A DNA stretch of 64,000 bases from Ruegeria sp. EL01 (GCF_900313035.1 NZ_OMPS01000046.1:248001-312000); one strand, 5' to 3'; shown: positions 48,232-57,548, counted from the first letter of the stretch. Made by a program: numbers and translations. Notes: generated by a model not told the origin, from the letters alone.

Positions 48232-49229
48232 AATTCGGGCCGGTCCCGGTTGCAGAAGCCGAAGGCGCGATCCTGGCACATTCTGTAACAGCCGGTGGCC
48301 GGAAACTGCGCAAAGGCCTGTCCCTTTTGCCCGAACATGTGGCTCAATTGACCGAGGCGGGTGTTGATGATGTTATCGTCGCCCGGCTGGGGCCCGACGA
48401 CAGTCACGAGGACGAAGCTGCCCGTATTCTGGCTGCGGCGCTGGCGACGGATCCCGCATCTGCCAATCTTCGGGTGACCGAAGCTTTCACCGGTCGGGTA
48501 AACCTGCTGGCTGACGGACCTGGCGTGGCCGTGTTGGATGTCGCGGCTTTAGAACGTTTCAATCAAGTCAATCCGATGATCACCGTCGCGACCGTTCCGC
48601 AGTACCAGCAAATGGGCGCGGGAGGCATGGTGGCGACCATCAAGATCATTTCATACGCTGTGCCTAAAGCAGATGTATTGCGTGCCGTAGATTTGGCCCA
48701 GGACGCGATCCGTCTTGCCCGTCCCTTGCACGCCAGCGCCGGTTTGGTTGTCACCGATATCCCTGGTGGTCCGCCAAACGAGAAAGGCGTCGCCGCAATC
48801 CGGGGGCGGATCGACGCGTTGGGCATGGATCTGTGTGATGTTCAGATCGTTCCGCACGAGACCGAGGCGCTCGCAGCCGCAATCTCAGACGTAGGTGGGG
48901 AACTGGTGATGATTCTGACCGGGTCGGCCACCTCGGATCTTGACGATGTCGCGCCCGCCGCTGTTGGTGCCGCCGGCGGCACCGTAGACCGCTTTGGCAT
49001 GCCGGTTGATCCTGGGAACCTGTTGTTTTTGGGGGCGCTTGGGGGTCGTTCTGTTATCGGTTTGCCAGGGTGTGCGCGGTCGCCTGCGTTGAACGGCGCC
49101 GATTGGGTTCTGTCCCGCGTCGCTTGCGGAATCGAGACGACAGGAGCGGATATCGCAGCAATGGGTGTTGGCGGTTTGCTCAAAGAAATCCCAACCCGTC
49201 CGCAGCCTCGGGCACAACGGAAGAAGTGA
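48228..49229 (+). CDS. Molybdopterin-binding protein (MoeA/CinA-like domain)
   Basis: The 333-aa protein starts at GTG in the stop of the XdhC gene. The N-terminal part reads FGPVPVAEAEGAILAHSV, typical of these cox-associated proteins. The C-terminal two thirds form a MoeA/MogA-like molybdopterin-binding domain (ILTGSATSDLDDVAPAAV, then GLPGCARSPALNGADWVL). It probably helps insert or modify the molybdenum cofactor for the CoxL subunit. It is 150 bp upstream of coxS. Confidence 0.85.
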   Translation: MKFGPVPVAEAEGAILAHSVTAGGRKLRKGLSLLPEHVAQLTEAGVDDVIVARLGPDDSHEDEAARILAAALATDPASANLRVTEAFTGRVNLLADGPGVAVLDVAALERFNQVNPMITVATVPQYQQMGAGGMVATIKIISYAVPKADVLRAVDLAQDAIRLARPLHASAGLVVTDIPGGPPNEKGVAAIRGRIDALGMDLCDVQIVPHETEALAAAISDVGGELVMILTGSATSDLDDVAPAAVGAAGGTVDRFGMPVDPGNLLFLGALGGRSVIGLPGCARSPALNGADWVLSRVACGIETTGADIAAMGVGGLLKEIPTRPQPRAQRKK

Positions 49230-49379
49230 CACGGTTGATATGCGCTGACGGCTTCACGTGGATTGCCCCGTGAAACTTTTGCGACTTTTGTCTTGCATAT
49301 CGCGACAAGATTTTTGTTCTCAAACGAAAATTCCCGTGCTTAACTCGAAATAAGCAAAAACATAAAATGGGAGGAATCT

Positions 49380-49865
49380 ATGACACAGGTCTCCATGACC
49401 GTGAACGGTAAGTCTGTGAGCGGCGAGGTCGAAGGCCGGACGTTGTTGTCTGGGTTTTTGCGAGATCATCTATCACTGACGGGGACGCATGTTGGGTGTG
49501 ATACGGCGCAATGTGGCGCGTGTGTTGTGCATGTGAATGGTGAGGCAGTGAAGTCTTGCAACATGCTGGCGCTTGAAGCGGATGGTGCTGATATTGGCAC
49601 GATCGAGGGTCAGGCGAATGCGGATGGGTCTTTGAATGTGATCCAGCAGGCGTTTCAGGATCATCACGGTCTGCAATGCGGTTTTTGTACGCCGGGCATG
49701 GTGATGAGCGCGGCTGCGCTGTTGAAGAACAATCCGCGCCCGACCGAAGCAGAGGTGCGCAAGTACCTTGAGGGCAATCTGTGCCGCTGCACCGGCTATC
49801 ATAATATCGTCAAGGCGATCATGGCCGCATCGGGTCAGGACGTCAGCAGCATCGCAGCTGAGTAA
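49380..49865 (+). CDS. coxS: CoxS-type [2Fe-2S] small subunit
   Basis: The 161-aa subunit binds two [2Fe-2S] clusters. The plant-ferredoxin-type cysteines lie in [15 protein letters not shown] and the C-terminal set in CGFCTPG and NLCRCTGY. It carries electrons between the molybdenum and FAD subunits. The ATG follows GGGAGGA. Order coxS-coxL-coxM is that of form II enzymes. The AT-rich region before it (49270-49370) with a TCTTG/CAAGA inverted repeat is the probable promoter. Confidence 0.92.
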   Translation: MTQVSMTVNGKSVSGEVEGRTLLSGFLRDHLSLTGTHVGCDTAQCGACVVHVNGEAVKSCNMLALEADGADIGTIEGQANADGSLNVIQQAFQDHHGLQCGFCTPGMVMSAAALLKNNPRPTEAEVRKYLEGNLCRCTGYHNIVKAIMAASGQDVSSIAAE

Positions 49866-49946
49866 TGCCGCTGCGGGCGTAAGGGAGACGCCCGTGGGAG
49901 AAGAGAGGGTGCGCTATCGCATCCGTTTATGGGAGGAGAACAAGCA

Positions 49947-52307
49947 ATGCCCAAAGACAGTGGCATCGGAGCCAGTTCCAAGCGGCGCGAAGACGTACGC
50001 TTTCTAACCGGAGCTGGCAATTACACCGACGACATCAACGTACATGGCCAGGCCTATGTGCATTTCCTGCGGTCTGACATTGCTCATGGACGCATTAAGA
50101 ACGTGGACACCTCGGCGGCAGAAAGTATGCCGGGTGTGGTCAAAGTGTTCACGGGCAAAGATTTTGAAGGCGTCGGCGGTATGCCCTGCGGCTGGGAAGT
50201 GACCGACAAACACGGCGCCCCCATGCAAGAGCCGCCGCACCCCATTCTGGCGCAGGGTAAGGTTCGCCACGTGGGTGATCCCATCGCGGCCGTTGTCGCC
50301 GATAGTCTTGAACAGGCGCGCGACGCCGCCGAGGCGATTGATGTGGATATCGAAGAACTGCCTGCCGTCATGAACATGAAGGTTGCGGCGCAGGACGGCG
50401 CGACGCTGGTGCATGACGATCTAAAAAACAACATCTGCTACGACTGGCAATTGGGTGAAGCCGACGATGCCAAGGTGAACGAGGTCTTTGCCAATGCGGC
50501 GCATGTGACCACGCTGGATTTGATCAACAACCGTTTGGTTGCCAACCCGATGGAACCCCGTGTGGCGGTGGGGGAATATGCCCGCGCGACCGAGGACTAT
50601 ACGCTCTATACCACCTCGCAGAACCCACATGTGATCCGTCTTTTGATGTGCGCCTTTGTTCTGGGCCTGCCGGAACATAAGGTGCGTGTGGTAGCGCCCG
50701 ATGTGGGCGGAGGTTTTGGCACCAAGATCTTCCACTATGCCGAAGAGGCGTTCTGCACATTCGCCGCCAAGGCCTGCAACCGTCCGGTCAAATGGACGTC
50801 CAGCCGATCCGAGGCGTTCATGTCGGATGCCCATGGCCGCGACCATGTAAGTAAGATCGAACTGGCTCTGGATGCGGATAACAACTTTGTCGGCCTGCGT
50901 ACCAACACCTATGCCAATCTAGGGGCCTATCTGTCGACCTTCTCCAGTTCGGTTCCGACATGGCTGCATGGCACGCTGATGGCGGGCAACTACAAGACGC
51001 CGGTCATTCAGGTAAATGTGAAGGCGATGTTCACCAATACGGTGCCGGTGGATGCCTATCGTGGCGCAGGCCGCCCCGAGGCAACCTATCAGTTGGAGCG
51101 CGTCGTCGATAAGGCTGCGCGCGAGTTGGGTGTCGATCCGATTGCGTTGCGGCGACAGAATTTTGTAACCCAATTCCCATATGACACTCCGGTCGCGCTG
51201 ACCTATGACACTGGTGACTACAACGGGACGATGGACAAGCTTGAGGCTGCTGCTGATCTGACAGGCTTTGCCGCGCGTCGTTCGGCCAGTGAAGCCAAGG
51301 GCAAGTTGCGGGGCCTGGGCATCAACTGCTATATCGAGGCTTGCGGCATCGCGCCGTCGAACATCGTTGGCATGCTGGGGGCCCGTGCGGGTCTTTATGA
51401 TGCTGCAACCGTTCGGGTGAATGCGACCGGATCAATCAGCGTCATGGTGGGGGCGCACAGCCACGGCCAAGGGCATGAGACTGCATTCCCGCAGGTTGTG
51501 GCCGAGATGATCGGCATCGACGAGTCGATGGTTGAGATCGTGCATGGCGACACCTCGAAGATCCCGTTTGGAATGGGCACCTATGGTTCACGCTCGCTGG
51601 CTGTATGTGGCTCGGCCATGGTCAAGGCCACCGAGAAGGTGATCGACAAGGCCAAGAAGATCGCGGCCCACCTGCTGGAGGCGTCCGAGGCGGATATCGA
51701 GTTGAAGGACGGTCAGTTCAGCGTTGCGGGCACCGACAAGTCGGTGGCCTGGGGTGATGTGACCCTGACAGCCTATGTGCCGCACAACTATCCTTTGGAG
51801 GTTGAGCCGGGGCTGGAGGAGACCGCGTTCTATGACCCGGCCAACTTTACCTTCCCGGCAGGCGCCTATGCCTGCGAGGTCGAGGTGGACCCCGAGACCG
51901 GTCAGGTCAGCATCGAGGCGTTCACGGCAGCGGATGACTTTGGCAACATCGTCAATCCGATGATCGTGGACGGACAGGTGCATGGTGGAATCGGTCAGGG
52001 CATCGGTCAGGCTTTGCTTGAGAACTGCGCCTATGACGAGAATGGTCAACTGCTGAGTGCATCCTTCATGGACTATGCGATGCCGCGGGCCGATGACGTA
52101 CCGTTCTATGGCGTCGACCATTCCAGCCAGACGCCCTGCACCCACAATCCGCTGGGTGTGAAGGGCTGTGGCGAGGCCGGTGCGATCGGCTCGCCACCGG
52201 CTGTGGTCAATGCGGTTCTGGATGCGCTGAACTCGGGTGGTAAGGCGGTCGATCATATCGACATGCCGGTGAGCCCGTCGCGCGTCTGGGCGGCGATGAA
52301 CGGGTGA
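49947..52307 (+). CDS. coxL: CoxL-type molybdenum hydroxylase large subunit, form II
   Basis: The 786-aa subunit starts at the ATG at 49947, placed after GGGAGGAG; a longer frame adds only six residues. It has the molybdenum-binding regions of the xanthine dehydrogenase family (VGGGFGTK, SHGQGHETAFPQV, KGCGEAGAIGSP). The active-site loop reads AYRGAGR (about 369-375). True CO dehydrogenases of form I carry AYRCSFR; AYRGAGR marks form II, whose CO activity is doubtful. The substrate may be another small aldehyde or heterocycle. Confidence 0.92.
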   Translation: MPKDSGIGASSKRREDVRFLTGAGNYTDDINVHGQAYVHFLRSDIAHGRIKNVDTSAAESMPGVVKVFTGKDFEGVGGMPCGWEVTDKHGAPMQEPPHPILAQGKVRHVGDPIAAVVADSLEQARDAAEAIDVDIEELPAVMNMKVAAQDGATLVHDDLKNNICYDWQLGEADDAKVNEVFANAAHVTTLDLINNRLVANPMEPRVAVGEYARATEDYTLYTTSQNPHVIRLLMCAFVLGLPEHKVRVVAPDVGGGFGTKIFHYAEEAFCTFAAKACNRPVKWTSSRSEAFMSDAHGRDHVSKIELALDADNNFVGLRTNTYANLGAYLSTFSSSVPTWLHGTLMAGNYKTPVIQVNVKAMFTNTVPVDAYRGAGRPEATYQLERVVDKAARELGVDPIALRRQNFVTQFPYDTPVALTYDTGDYNGTMDKLEAAADLTGFAARRSASEAKGKLRGLGINCYIEACGIAPSNIVGMLGARAGLYDAATVRVNATGSISVMVGAHSHGQGHETAFPQVVAEMIGIDESMVEIVHGDTSKIPFGMGTYGSRSLAVCGSAMVKATEKVIDKAKKIAAHLLEASEADIELKDGQFSVAGTDKSVAWGDVTLTAYVPHNYPLEVEPGLEETAFYDPANFTFPAGAYACEVEVDPETGQVSIEAFTAADDFGNIVNPMIVDGQVHGGIGQGIGQALLENCAYDENGQLLSASFMDYAMPRADDVPFYGVDHSSQTPCTHNPLGVKGCGEAGAIGSPPAVVNAVLDALNSGGKAVDHIDMPVSPSRVWAAMNG

Positions 52308-52319
52308 GTTATGGGGAAG

Positions 52320-52369
52320 GCTGGGGGTGCTGCCCCCAGACCCCGGAGTATTTCCAAAAAGATGAAGAG
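52320..52369 (-). repeat. Intergenic palindromic repeat, copy 2 (inverted)
   Basis: CTGGGGG and CCCCCAG (52321-52339) form a 7-bp stem, followed by ACCCCGGAGTATTTCC and an A-rich, GAAGAG tail. It matches the reverse complement of copy 1 at 45211-45262 over the hairpin and tail. It sits between coxL and coxM. Confidence 0.75.
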
Positions 52370-52400
52370 CGGAAGGGTGCTCTTTGGAAAGGAAGACGAA

Positions 52401-53192
52401 ATGTACAATTTCGAGTTTGAGAAGCCCTCGACCATTGCTGATGCGGTTGCGGCACTGGGGAGCGAAGATGCGCAGGCGCTGGGAGGTGGGCAAACCCTGA
52501 TCCCGACGTTGAAACAGCGCCTGGCAGCCCCGTCGTCGCTGGTGTCACTGAGCGGCATTGCTGAGATGCAAGGGGTTTGTGTCGAGGATGATGGCTCTGT
52601 CGCCATTGGCGGCGTGACGACCCATGCGGCGGTGGCCGTTGATGCGGCTGGCAGTTATCCGGCGCTGGCAGCGCTGGCCGGTCAGATTGGCGATCCTGCG
52701 GTGCGCAATCGCGGCACCATTGGCGGCTCGGTCGCCAATAATGATCCGGCGGCCTGCTACCCCGCGGGCGCGTTGGGATCGGGGGCCACGATTGTCACCA
52801 ATACCCGGCAGATCGCGGCGGATGACTTCTTTCAGGGCATGTTCACCACAGCGCTGGACGAGGGCGAGATCATCACTAGCGTCCGGTTCCCGGTGCCGCA
52901 GGCGGCCAGCTATCAGAAGTTCCTGCAACCAGCATCACGCTTTGCGCTGGTGGGTGTGTACCTGGCCCGGTTTGCGGACGGTGTGCGTGTTGCTGTCACC
53001 GGCGCCAGCGAAGACGGCGTCTTCCGTTGGTCCGAGGCCGAACAGGCGCTGAGCAAAGAGTTCCGCGAAGACGCGCTGATGGACCTGAACATCAACCCTG
53101 CCAACATGATCGCCGATCTGCACGGCAGCAAAAACTACCGTGCACATCTGGTCAAAATTATGACCAAACGCGCCGTCCAAGCCACCATGTGA
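52401..53192 (+). CDS. coxM: CoxM-type FAD-binding medium subunit
   Basis: From the ATG at 52401 (GGAAAGGAAG upstream) this 263-aa protein is the FAD subunit: ALGGGQTLIPTLKQRL and TIGGSVANNDPAACYPA bind FAD. It completes the coxSLM enzyme. An open frame back to 52311 passes through the palindromic repeat and is not homologous. It is followed by a terminator shared with the convergent RpiR gene. Confidence 0.92.
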   Translation: MYNFEFEKPSTIADAVAALGSEDAQALGGGQTLIPTLKQRLAAPSSLVSLSGIAEMQGVCVEDDGSVAIGGVTTHAAVAVDAAGSYPALAALAGQIGDPAVRNRGTIGGSVANNDPAACYPAGALGSGATIVTNTRQIAADDFFQGMFTTALDEGEIITSVRFPVPQAASYQKFLQPASRFALVGVYLARFADGVRVAVTGASEDGVFRWSEAEQALSKEFREDALMDLNINPANMIADLHGSKNYRAHLVKIMTKRAVQATM

Positions 53193-53213
53193 ACAATACA
53201 AAATCAACAAAAC

Positions 53214-53246
53214 AAAGCCCCGGTCCAAAAAAACCGGGGCTTTTGT
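53214..53246. terminator. Bidirectional terminator between coxM and the RpiR gene
   Basis: AAAGCCCCGGT and ACCGGGGCTTTT form an 11-bp stem around a seven- to eight-base loop, with T-rich sequence on both strands after it. Confidence 0.9.
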
Positions 53247-54142
53247 TACGGCCTGCGCAGTTTGGGGAGTTTTGATGGCTGCCAATAGGCATTGGTGTCT
53301 TCTCGGGCTTTTTCGTAGTCTTCGACCCGCTGGCGGGCATCATCTCCTCCGGCAGCGAAAAGATGCCCTAGCAGGCATTCCAAAACCGCCATCGCTCCGG
53401 AAAAACTTGTGAAGTGATGCATTGACCGAGCACTGATCTGAAAGGCTACATCGGGTCTGATACCAGGCGCAATCACATCACTGTCCGAGATCAGAACGAT
53501 CTGCATACCTTTGTCCCGCGCAAAGCGCATCGACCGGATGGTATCCGCTGAATGGGGGTGAACGGTGATAGCAAACAGGCAATCGTTTTCGTCTGCGTCC
53601 AACAGATCGTCAATCGCCGATCCCATATGGCGCGGAATCAAGTGCAGATCCGGATGGGCCATACGACCAGCATAGTGAAAATAGTAAGCCAGCGCATGGC
53701 TGGCGCGGGTTGCGGTGACGAAACATCGACGGGCACCAAGAATAATCTCTGTGGCTTGCTTGATTTTTTTGGGGTCCATCAGGCGCAGTGATCTTGTGAC
53801 CACATTCAATTCGTTTTGAGCAAGGGCTGCCTGGGTTTGGCTTAACTGATCGGCCGACTTCATGCGTGCTAACCAATCCTGTTGCAGGCTGTCTTCTTTG
53901 TCCGTGACGAGCGCTTGCCGAAATGGCTGCCGGAACGCATCAAAACTGTCAAAGCCCAGTCGCTGGGCCAGCCGAACCAAAACGTTCGAGCTGACGCCGA
54001 TCTTTTCCGCAGTGACCCGAATGGGGTCGATGCCGAAATCTGCGGGGTGATCGATGATGTACTTGGCCGCCGCTTGAAGCTGTGGTGGGAACAGATCAAT
54101 TTTGCGACGTAAGAGTTTGACCAACTGACTAGGTGTATCCAT
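53246..54142 (-). CDS. MurR/RpiR family transcriptional regulator
   Basis: The 298-aa protein has an N-terminal RpiR helix-turn-helix (AEKIGVSSNVLVRLAQRLGF at about 42-61) and a C-terminal SIS domain that binds phosphorylated or acidic ligands (ATRASHALAYYFHYAG, AITVHPHSADTI). The ATG at 54142 is preferred over a GTG six bases earlier. It is divergent from the BKACE/aminotransferase operon, with a 16-bp palindrome in the gap, so it most likely controls that operon and itself. Confidence 0.9.
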   Translation of the reverse strand: MDTPSQLVKLLRRKIDLFPPQLQAAAKYIIDHPADFGIDPIRVTAEKIGVSSNVLVRLAQRLGFDSFDAFRQPFRQALVTDKEDSLQQDWLARMKSADQLSQTQAALAQNELNVVTRSLRLMDPKKIKQATEIILGARRCFVTATRASHALAYYFHYAGRMAHPDLHLIPRHMGSAIDDLLDADENDCLFAITVHPHSADTIRSMRFARDKGMQIVLISDSDVIAPGIRPDVAFQISARSMHHFTSFSGAMAVLECLLGHLFAAGGDDARQRVEDYEKAREDTNAYWQPSKLPKLRRP

Positions 54143-54150
54143 TACCACAG

Positions 54151-54166
54151 AAAAACATATGTTTTT
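54151..54166. promoter_or_regulatory. Perfect 16-bp palindrome, candidate RpiR operator
   Basis: AAAAACATATGTTTTT is an exact palindrome, 8 bp upstream of the rpiR-type start and 63 bp upstream of the BKACE start. A half-site-like GAAAACATCT follows at 54180-54189. Position between divergent genes fits an operator. Confidence 0.55.
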
Positions 54167-54229
54167 AGATCAGCAAATAGAAAACATCTAGCCAGTGGAT
54201 ATATAATGTGGACGGCAGGAGAACTAGCA

Positions 54230-55024
54230 ATGTCAAATCCGCTTCAACCGCAAAATGTTGGCCCACCGATGTCACTTGAAAGACCCTATGTTTTGGTTGC
54301 CCCAAACGGGGCGCGGCTTGACCGATCGGACCATCCGCAGCTTCCGGTTTCCTTGGACCAGATCGCAGACGTTGCGCGGACATGCTTTGACGCAGGTGCG
54401 CGGGGTTTGCATTTGCATGTTCGAGATGATCAGGGACGGCATTCGCTGGATGCAGGGCGATACCGCGCGGCAATCACCGCGGTTCACTCGGTCGTTCCAG
54501 ACCTGGATGTGCAGATTTCGACCGAGGCGGCAGGTGTCTTTGATGTTGAAGCGCAGTTGGATTGCCTTCGGGAGGTTCAGCCAACATGGGCATCGATTTC
54601 CGTGCGCGAAATCGCGCGCATCCCCCAATTGGCCGAGCGTGTTTATGGACTTTGCAAGGAACAGGGTACGCGGGTTCAGCACATCCTGTACGACGCAGAG
54701 GATGCGAAGCTGTTAGAGCATTGGAAAGCCAACAAAATCGTTCGGACCGGGCAGGTCGATCGTTTGCTTGTGTTGGGCCGGTATGCGACCGGTCAGGTGT
54801 CAGCCCCGGAAGACATCGATCTTTTCCCTCTGGATGCGGCACCTTGGATGGTGTGCGCCTTTGGGTCGCAAGAACACATTTGTCTGCAAGAAGCCGCCTT
54901 GCGCGGTGGGGATGTGCGCGTAGGATTTGAAAACAGCCTGACCGATCCAAACGGTCGGCATTGGGGTGACAATGCCGAATCTGTTGCAGCGCTGATCTCT
55001 AGGATCGAAAGGACGCAAACATGA
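54230..55024 (+). CDS. BKACE (beta-keto acid cleavage) family protein
   Basis: The ATG at 54230 follows CAGGAG; the 264-aa protein is a DUF849/BKACE enzyme. It has APNGARLDRSDHP at the start, the zinc site GLHLHVRDDQG and STEAAG, and MVCAFGSQEHICLQEAA in the middle. BKACE enzymes react a beta-keto acid with acetyl-CoA to give acetoacetate and a shorter CoA ester. Its stop overlaps the aminotransferase start by 4 bp (ATGA). Substrate unknown; the partner suggests a beta-keto acid derived from an amino compound. Confidence 0.88.
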   Translation: MSNPLQPQNVGPPMSLERPYVLVAPNGARLDRSDHPQLPVSLDQIADVARTCFDAGARGLHLHVRDDQGRHSLDAGRYRAAITAVHSVVPDLDVQISTEAAGVFDVEAQLDCLREVQPTWASISVREIARIPQLAERVYGLCKEQGTRVQHILYDAEDAKLLEHWKANKIVRTGQVDRLLVLGRYATGQVSAPEDIDLFPLDAAPWMVCAFGSQEHICLQEAALRGGDVRVGFENSLTDPNGRHWGDNAESVAALISRIERTQT

Positions 55025-56337
55025 GCCATGTTTTTCCAAGACACACCAAAGCCGAACTTGTGGTCGCGGCCAGTGGCGATGAGTGCTATCTGATCGACGC
55101 GCAGGGCAAACGCTATCTGGATTGTGGTGACGCGGCCGTGTCCTGCCTTGGGCATTCCAACCCGGCCGTGATTGCAGCTGTTCAGAAACAGGTGGAACAG
55201 ATTGCATTTGCGCATAGCGGTTTCATGACTTCAGAGCCGGCAGAAGCGTTGGCCGATCTCTTGATCCAGCACGCGCCCGGAGATCTGGATCGGGTGTACT
55301 TTGTGTCCGGAGGGTCAGAGGCGACCGAGGCGGCAATCAAGCTGGCGCGTCAGTATTACCTTGAAATCGGTCAGCCCGAGCGTCGCCACGTCATTGCCCG
55401 ACGCCAAAGTTATCACGGAAACACTCTGGGCGCTTTGTCGGCAGGTGGAAACGCATGGCGGCGGGCGCAGTTCGCCCCGATGCTGATCGAGATGACGCAT
55501 ATTGCCCCGTGTTATGAATATGCCGAAAAGCCCGACGGTGAGAGCAGTTTTGAGTTTGGCCAGCGCGTTGCCAATGAGTTGGAGGATGAAATCCTGCGGT
55601 TAGGCCCGGAAACGGTCATGGCTTTCATGGCCGAACCGGTTGTGGGGGCAACGCTTGGTGCGGTTCCGGCGGTCGAGGGGTATTTCAAGCGTGTACGTGA
55701 AATCTGTGATCAATACGGTGTGCTGTTGATTTTGGACGAAGTCATGTGCGGCATGGGAAGAACAGGGCATCTTTTTGCCTGTGATCACGACGATGTTGTC
55801 CCTGACATTCTATGTATCGCCAAAGGGTTAGGGGCCGGGTATCAGCCGATTGGCGCCATGCTGTGCTCGGGGCAGATCTATGACGCGATCCGGGATGGAT
55901 CGGGGTTCTTTCAACATGGTCATACCTATATCGGCCATCCGGTGGCAACTGCGGCGGCTTTGGCGGTTGTGACCGAACTTACAACGCGCGATCTGCCCGC
56001 ACGCTCCGGTGTCATGGGGGAACAATTGCAATCCGCCCTGGAGGCCGCTTTCGGGCAACATCCAAATGTCGGCGATATCCGGGGACGAGGATTGTTCCGA
56101 GGTATAGAGCTGGTTGCCGACCGAGCGGCGAAAACTCCGTTCGATCCCGGCTTGGGCATCGCTGGAAAGATCAAAAAGGCTGCCATGGCCGAGGGGTTGA
56201 TTTGTTATCCCATGTCAGGGACCCGAGACGGCAGAAACGGGGATCACATTCTTTTGGCCCCGCCGTTCGTCATCGCAGACCAACAAGTTGAAGAACTGGT
56301 CGAAAAACTTGGGCGCGCACTGACGTCTGTGATCTGA
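55021..56337 (+). CDS. Class III PLP-dependent aminotransferase
   Basis: The 438-aa enzyme has the class III pattern: FVSGGSEATEAAIKLAR, LILDEVMCGMGRTG, and the PLP lysine in CIAKGLGAGYQPIGAM. It moves an amino group from an omega- or beta-amino acid to a keto acid. Coupled translation with BKACE suggests that the aminotransferase makes the beta-keto acid that BKACE cleaves. Family and length are normal. Confidence 0.9.
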   Translation: MSHVFPRHTKAELVVAASGDECYLIDAQGKRYLDCGDAAVSCLGHSNPAVIAAVQKQVEQIAFAHSGFMTSEPAEALADLLIQHAPGDLDRVYFVSGGSEATEAAIKLARQYYLEIGQPERRHVIARRQSYHGNTLGALSAGGNAWRRAQFAPMLIEMTHIAPCYEYAEKPDGESSFEFGQRVANELEDEILRLGPETVMAFMAEPVVGATLGAVPAVEGYFKRVREICDQYGVLLILDEVMCGMGRTGHLFACDHDDVVPDILCIAKGLGAGYQPIGAMLCSGQIYDAIRDGSGFFQHGHTYIGHPVATAAALAVVTELTTRDLPARSGVMGEQLQSALEAAFGQHPNVGDIRGRGLFRGIELVADRAAKTPFDPGLGIAGKIKKAAMAEGLICYPMSGTRDGRNGDHILLAPPFVIADQQVEELVEKLGRALTSVI

Positions 56338-56413
56338 CAATGATGTGACCGGCCTTCCGGTTCAGGAAGAACCGTATAGTTTGGCCTCACGGACCATAGT
56401 CTTGGGGTAAGAC

Positions 56414-56821
56414 ATGCTGCTTGATATCTGGACGAGTTTTCGGAACTTGCCGTTGTGGGTTCAGATCTGGGTGTCGTTCATTCTAGTCCCAGTGAACCTG
56501 ATACCGTTGGCGTTTCTGGATCAGCCGCTGGGGATTCTGGTCACGGTTCTCGCAATTGCAGGAATGGCGTTCAACCTGCCGATCATGCTGGTGACCCGCA
56601 GTATGTCCGGCGCGATGGCGTTGCCGCACCTCGTTTTCTGGACGCCTTTGGTTGTGATCGTCTTTGGTGTGTTGCTGAGTGGCGCAGAATTGTCGCCGAC
56701 TTACTTTTGGTTCCTTGTGATCCTGTTTGTTGCCGACGCCATTTCGCTTGCCTTTGACCTCCGGGATGCTGCCCGGTGGTTCGCAAACAAAAAAGCCCTC
56801 GCCAATGGGCGAGAGCTTTGA
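56414..56821 (+). CDS. Predicted membrane protein, four helices
   Basis: The 135-aa protein has four hydrophobic segments: IWVSFILVPVNLIPLAF, GILVTVLAIAGMAFNLPIML, PHLVFWTPLVVIVFGVLLS and YFWFLVILFVADAISLAF. It ends in a short basic tail. No domain is recognised. The last codons overlap the hairpin that terminates infC from the other side. Confidence 0.7.
   Translation: MLLDIWTSFRNLPLWVQIWVSFILVPVNLIPLAFLDQPLGILVTVLAIAGMAFNLPIMLVTRSMSGAMALPHLVFWTPLVVIVFGVLLSGAELSPTYFWFLVILFVADAISLAFDLRDAARWFANKKALANGREL
56793..56818 (-). terminator. Rho-independent terminator of infC
   Basis: CTCGCC and GGCGAG with an AAGC/GCTT outer stem (one mismatch) form a hairpin, followed on the minus strand by a T run. 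It lies 25 bp past the infC stop and inside the end of the convergent membrane protein gene. Confidence 0.75.
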
Positions 56822-56842
56822 AATACGAAAGCTGACAGCAGC

Positions 56843-57391
56843 TTACTTCTGCGGAAGCGGACCGATCATCATGATCATCTGACGACCTTCCATCTTTGGC
56901 ATGTTCTCGACCTTGCCGATGTCTTTGGTGTCTTCCGCCACGCGTTCAAGCAATTCGCGGCCCAAATTCTGGTGGGCCATCTCGCGGCCACGGAAACGCA
57001 GGGTGACTTTCACCTTGTCGCCGTTTTCCAGAAACTTGAACACATTGCGCATCTTGACGTCATAGTCATGCGTGTCTGTGTTGGGCCGGAATTTGACCTC
57101 TTTCACCTCGATGATCTTCTGCTTTTTGCGCGCTTCGGCTTCCCGCTTTTGCGTCTCGTACTTGAACTTGCCGAAATCCATGATCTTGCAGACCGGGGGA
57201 TTTGCGTTCGGAGAGATCTCTACAAGATCAAGGCCGGCGTCGTCGGCCATCTGCATAGCTTTCGCGGGATGAACCACCCCGACATTTTCGCCTTCAGCGC
57301 CAATCAGGCGGATTTCGGGGGACCGGATCTTGTCGTTTACGCGTGGGCCAGTGTCTCGTTGCGGCGGCGCGTTGTGGGGTCTGCGAGCTAT
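56843..57391 (-). CDS. infC: Translation initiation factor IF-3, apparent AUA start
   Basis: The first ATG/GTG-type codon in frame would give only 144 aa, but the frame stays open and homologous upstream: [12 protein letters not shown], then [26 protein letters not shown], the normal N-domain of IF-3. The most likely start is an ATA at 57391-57389 with an AAAGGA site nine bases before it, giving 182 aa. infC genes often use rare start codons such as AUU, because IF-3 rejects them and so limits its own synthesis; AUA would work the same way. The C-domain is complete to MMIGPLPQK. It ends at a terminator. Confidence 0.9.
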   Translation of the reverse strand: MARRPHNAPPQRDTGPRVNDKIRSPEIRLIGAEGENVGVVHPAKAMQMADDAGLDLVEISPNANPPVCKIMDFGKFKYETQKREAEARKKQKIIEVKEVKFRPNTDTHDYDVKMRNVFKFLENGDKVKVTLRFRGREMAHQNLGRELLERVAEDTKDIGKVENMPKMEGRQMIMMIGPLPQK

Positions 57392-57548
57392 TGGTTCATT
57401 CCTTTGATTATTGCAGAATTTCGAGCCCGGAATTTAGACTGGTGCGCGCATTGTTTCAAGCAGCATAAGTGCCGGGAAACGCGAAAATCCAAGGATTTAT
57501 AGCGGGATTTGGCTGGCTAGGTGTTGAATTCCCGGCCAGCCACGCCGA

